In this document: positions 61,773-64,000 of the stretch, one piece after another
How positions within the stretch are numbered: position 1 is the stretch's first letter
Layout: the number at the start of each line of letters is the position of its first letter
From: Candidatus Altimarinota bacterium
GTDB lineage: Bacteria > Patescibacteriota > Gracilibacteria > BD1-5 > UBA2023
Direction: 5' to 3'
Length of the DNA: 64,000 bases
NCBI GenBank assembly: GCA_028714815.1
Contig: JAQTLR010000001.1
Span: 186,001 to 250,000 of the forward strand
Notes under the pieces: generated by a model
What the model was told of the DNA's origin: nothing
Seen by the model: only the letters and a program-made list of their open reading frames with translations
The model's database searches: none
Made by a program: the position numbers and the translations under genes

Positions 61773-64000
61773 ATGCGTAATTTCAGACTTTCCCTTTTTT
61801 CTTATACGAGCTGCAGGAGTATGATGAAACATGGAAATAATGATTCTTCGTCAGGTGCATGACTTACTCCTGAACAGGTATATGCCGTTACCGGACTAAG
61901 CAAGACCGATAAGGCAGCGAAATTGTTGGATCTTATCAAGGACAAGAGTTTCGATCAGGAGGAATTCACTCGGCTCGATATGCTTCTGGATCAGGCAAAT
62001 AAGGAGAATGATGCGAAAAAACAAGAACTTTTTCAGCTTTTGGAAGATGCTGCCAAAGATGGTTCCGGTTTTTCATGGCTTGATAGGAATCAGTTGAAGC
62101 AATTGAAGACGAAATGGGAAGAATCCTACAAGGATGTTGAAGTGACGAAATTGAAAATCAAAGACAAGATAGTGGCTACTGCGATCAGCGAAAGAGATGA
62201 TCTGAGCACGAAAGTGGCTATCAAACAAGAGCAGAAATCGGAAACATTTCAAAATGAGCATACTGCCATAACCAGCTTTTTGGGGAAGAGGAAATATTTT
62301 GAAGACATCAGTCTTTCGTCCGCCATTTCGGTTATCTGAAAGGTTTCGGGGAATGATTCCAAGGATTATGAAAATGCCTGATATAAGGCGGATGGATTCT
62401 TCTGACCGATAGAATTATCGAATCTCAACAAATTCAAAGAAGAATATGCTTCGAATAACGAATTTAAACAGAAGGTCGATATGTTGACCCGATGGAAAGG
62501 GAATTCCTATGATCTACTCAAAGTCATCAATTCCATGGAAATTATCGAGAAAAACGGGGAATCCAAGGTTCTGGAATCCCTTTGCGATCTCAATTCCGAT
62601 GGAAAGGTCGATGTATCCGATAATGGGCTCATATCCGGGAAAGATGTGATGGATGTGATAGATAAAAATCCAAAAAATGAAGGTCGGATCATCAAAAGCA
62701 TATCCGAGATACTCGGGATGGATTTTTCCGGTAAAGCATGACTCTTTGCTGCATTGAAGGCAGATCCTACTCTCAAATATGAGTTTTTTTCCAAGCTCTA
62801 CTTTTTGGCTATGGCTTGAGCGAATGTAAAAAATACCCTCATTGACGGGAAAACCGGTATCAGCCACAGTGTGGAAACTACAGGAAAGAATCTTTTGATC
62901 TGAGAGAAGCTTGTGGAAGCCCTGACTCCAGGATTCGAGAAGAAATATGACGAAGCGGTGAAATCCCTTGAGGAAAAACTTGAGAATCCGAAGCTATCTG
63001 TCGAGGATAAAAATAAACTGACAGAACTTCTCGCTATCTATAAAGGATCTGCCAATAAACAAAAATTTCTGGAGTCCTTCAAGATGAACGGAGTTTGACT
63101 GCTTCTTAGTTTGGTTCAGGATAACAAGTGATTCGGAATCTGAACCAGTTTCTCAAATTCTCAGATAGATACCTTCCTCAGGGAAAATACTGGAAAATTC
63201 ATAAAATGAATGCAGGTCAATCTATGATTTGCCAGTTCCGGTGGGGCTTTCATGCCGGGAGTCTGAGTGAATTTCTCTAGCCGTGATTTCGAACCGTCTG
63301 AAAATACCAAAGCGAATCTCAATGCCGGATTGTTTCTGACAGTTCCGTATCTTATGGGGACAATCAATTATAACTACAATACCGGAGCTATCAAAGATGC
63401 TGGATTCAAGGATTTCTCAGAAAATTCCAAGAATGTTTGACTGACAGCCAATGTTTCTACTCTTGCTAGCTGATTGACGCTTCACTGGAGCAAAGATAAA
63501 ATGGAAGCCATCGAGAAAAAGGAAAAACAATTTTCCGGACTTCTGGACGAACTTTTCAAGTGAGATTTTGATCCCATCCGCGCGATCGCTACTCTAAACG
63601 GAAATGGGGATCTTTCTCAGGAAGACAAGACATATATCCAGAGATTCATAGAAAAAATCAACAATACTCTTGAACTCGTCGGATATAAGAATCTGGGGGC
63701 TGATCAGAAAAAATTGGCCATCGCCGGAGTGAAGTATGCTCTATTGAATGAATGGAAAACCGGACTTTTCATACAGGCTGAAAAAGACGGAACGGAATTT
63801 ACCGGAATCGGAATCGGATTGCAATTCGTAGCTGGAATACTTCCGATAATCACTGCCGGAATACGATTTAGTGATTATAAGACCTCTTATATGAAGGATG
63901 CCCAGGCGGAAGCTATTCAGGCAATGAGCAGCGATGGATTGGGAAGGAGCCGGATAACCGAATCGACCAGACTCAAAGGAGATGAAATCGTAGAGTGATT
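61773..64000 (+). CDS. Large protein with EF-hand/dockerin-like motifs (3' truncated by window)
   Basis: More than 740 residues are read through about 15 TGA glycines and the frame is still open at 64000. Two calcium-loop-like segments are seen: LNSDGKVDVSDNGLIS (~residues 275-290) and LNGNGDLSQEDKTYIQRFI. Long charged helices (KENDAKKQELFQLLEDAAKD; EAVKSLEEKLENPKLSVEDK) alternate with beta-rich, outer-surface-like stretches (FSNSQIDTFLRENTGKFIKG; NAGLFLTVPYLMGTINYNY). There is no clear signal peptide, though the N-terminus is hydrophobic. It may be a surface or structural protein. No family recognised. Confidence 0.65.

Overview
The window reads correctly only if UGA codes for glycine (translation table 25). 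In-frame TGA falls on family-invariant glycines again and again: the HsdM EGGxGE motif (8398), the FGGSGST motif of both DNA methyltransferases, the TRG motif of SerRS, the MAT GRGNR motif and the Kazal PVCGxDG motif. This places the organism among the Candidate Phyla Radiation lineages that recoded UGA, Gracilibacteria (BD1-5) or Absconditabacteria (SR1); the sequence does not decide which. Genes were rebuilt by reading through TGA; stops are TAA or TAG only. Most genes lack a clear Shine-Dalgarno. Promoters, where visible, look like TTGACA, a 16-nt spacer and TATAAT.

Layout. (1) 1-9962: one tight plus-strand defence operon. A type I restriction-modification system (hsdR, hsdS, hsdM) is interleaved with a FokI-like nuclease, a Shedu (DUF4263) nuclease, a membrane-anchored PD-(D/E)XK protein and a HEPN protein, and ends with a winged-helix protein. 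(2) 10055-15565: a phage-like module with a ParB-methyltransferase fusion, a second methyltransferase, small and large terminase and a large serine recombinase, ending near tRNA-Gln. No capsid or portal gene is visible. (3) 15.8-23.1 kb: chromosomal genes, including earP facing efp, rlmL, ppa, two tandem paralogues and tRNA-Cys. (4) 23.3-32.1 kb: an AT-rich, UGA-rich island bounded by a 12-nt direct repeat. It holds serS, inositol-phosphate synthase, archaeal-type SAM synthetase, an AlaRS-like enzyme, an S51 peptidase, a GT4 glycosyltransferase, a PIG-L deacetylase and a histidine phosphatase.

(5) 32.2-42.2 kb: envelope and small-molecule genes: an ion channel, a chemoreceptor, an M23 peptidase, a pterin dehydratase, a copper-type lipoprotein, cyclopropane-fatty-acid synthase and several unknowns. 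(6) 42.2-64 kb: housekeeping and surface genes: eno, gpmI, tRNA-Leu, a SulP transporter, a PAS/CZB chemoreceptor, tRNA-Asn, a Kazal-domain protein, metG, a DNA polymerase III delta-prime-like protein, elp3, frr and exported proteins, ending in a large EF-hand-like protein cut by the window edge.

The two most interesting systems are the defence operon and the island pathway. The island order of inositol-phosphate synthase, glycosyltransferase, phosphatase, deacetylase and an aminoacyl-tRNA-synthetase-like enzyme matches the logic of mycothiol synthesis (Ino1, MshA, phosphatase, MshB, MshC), with an AlaRS relative in place of the CysRS relative. A third point is a rhamnosyl-arginine EF-P pair (earP/efp, Arg32), otherwise known mainly from proteobacteria. 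Functions are inferred from motifs read by eye; no database search was run.
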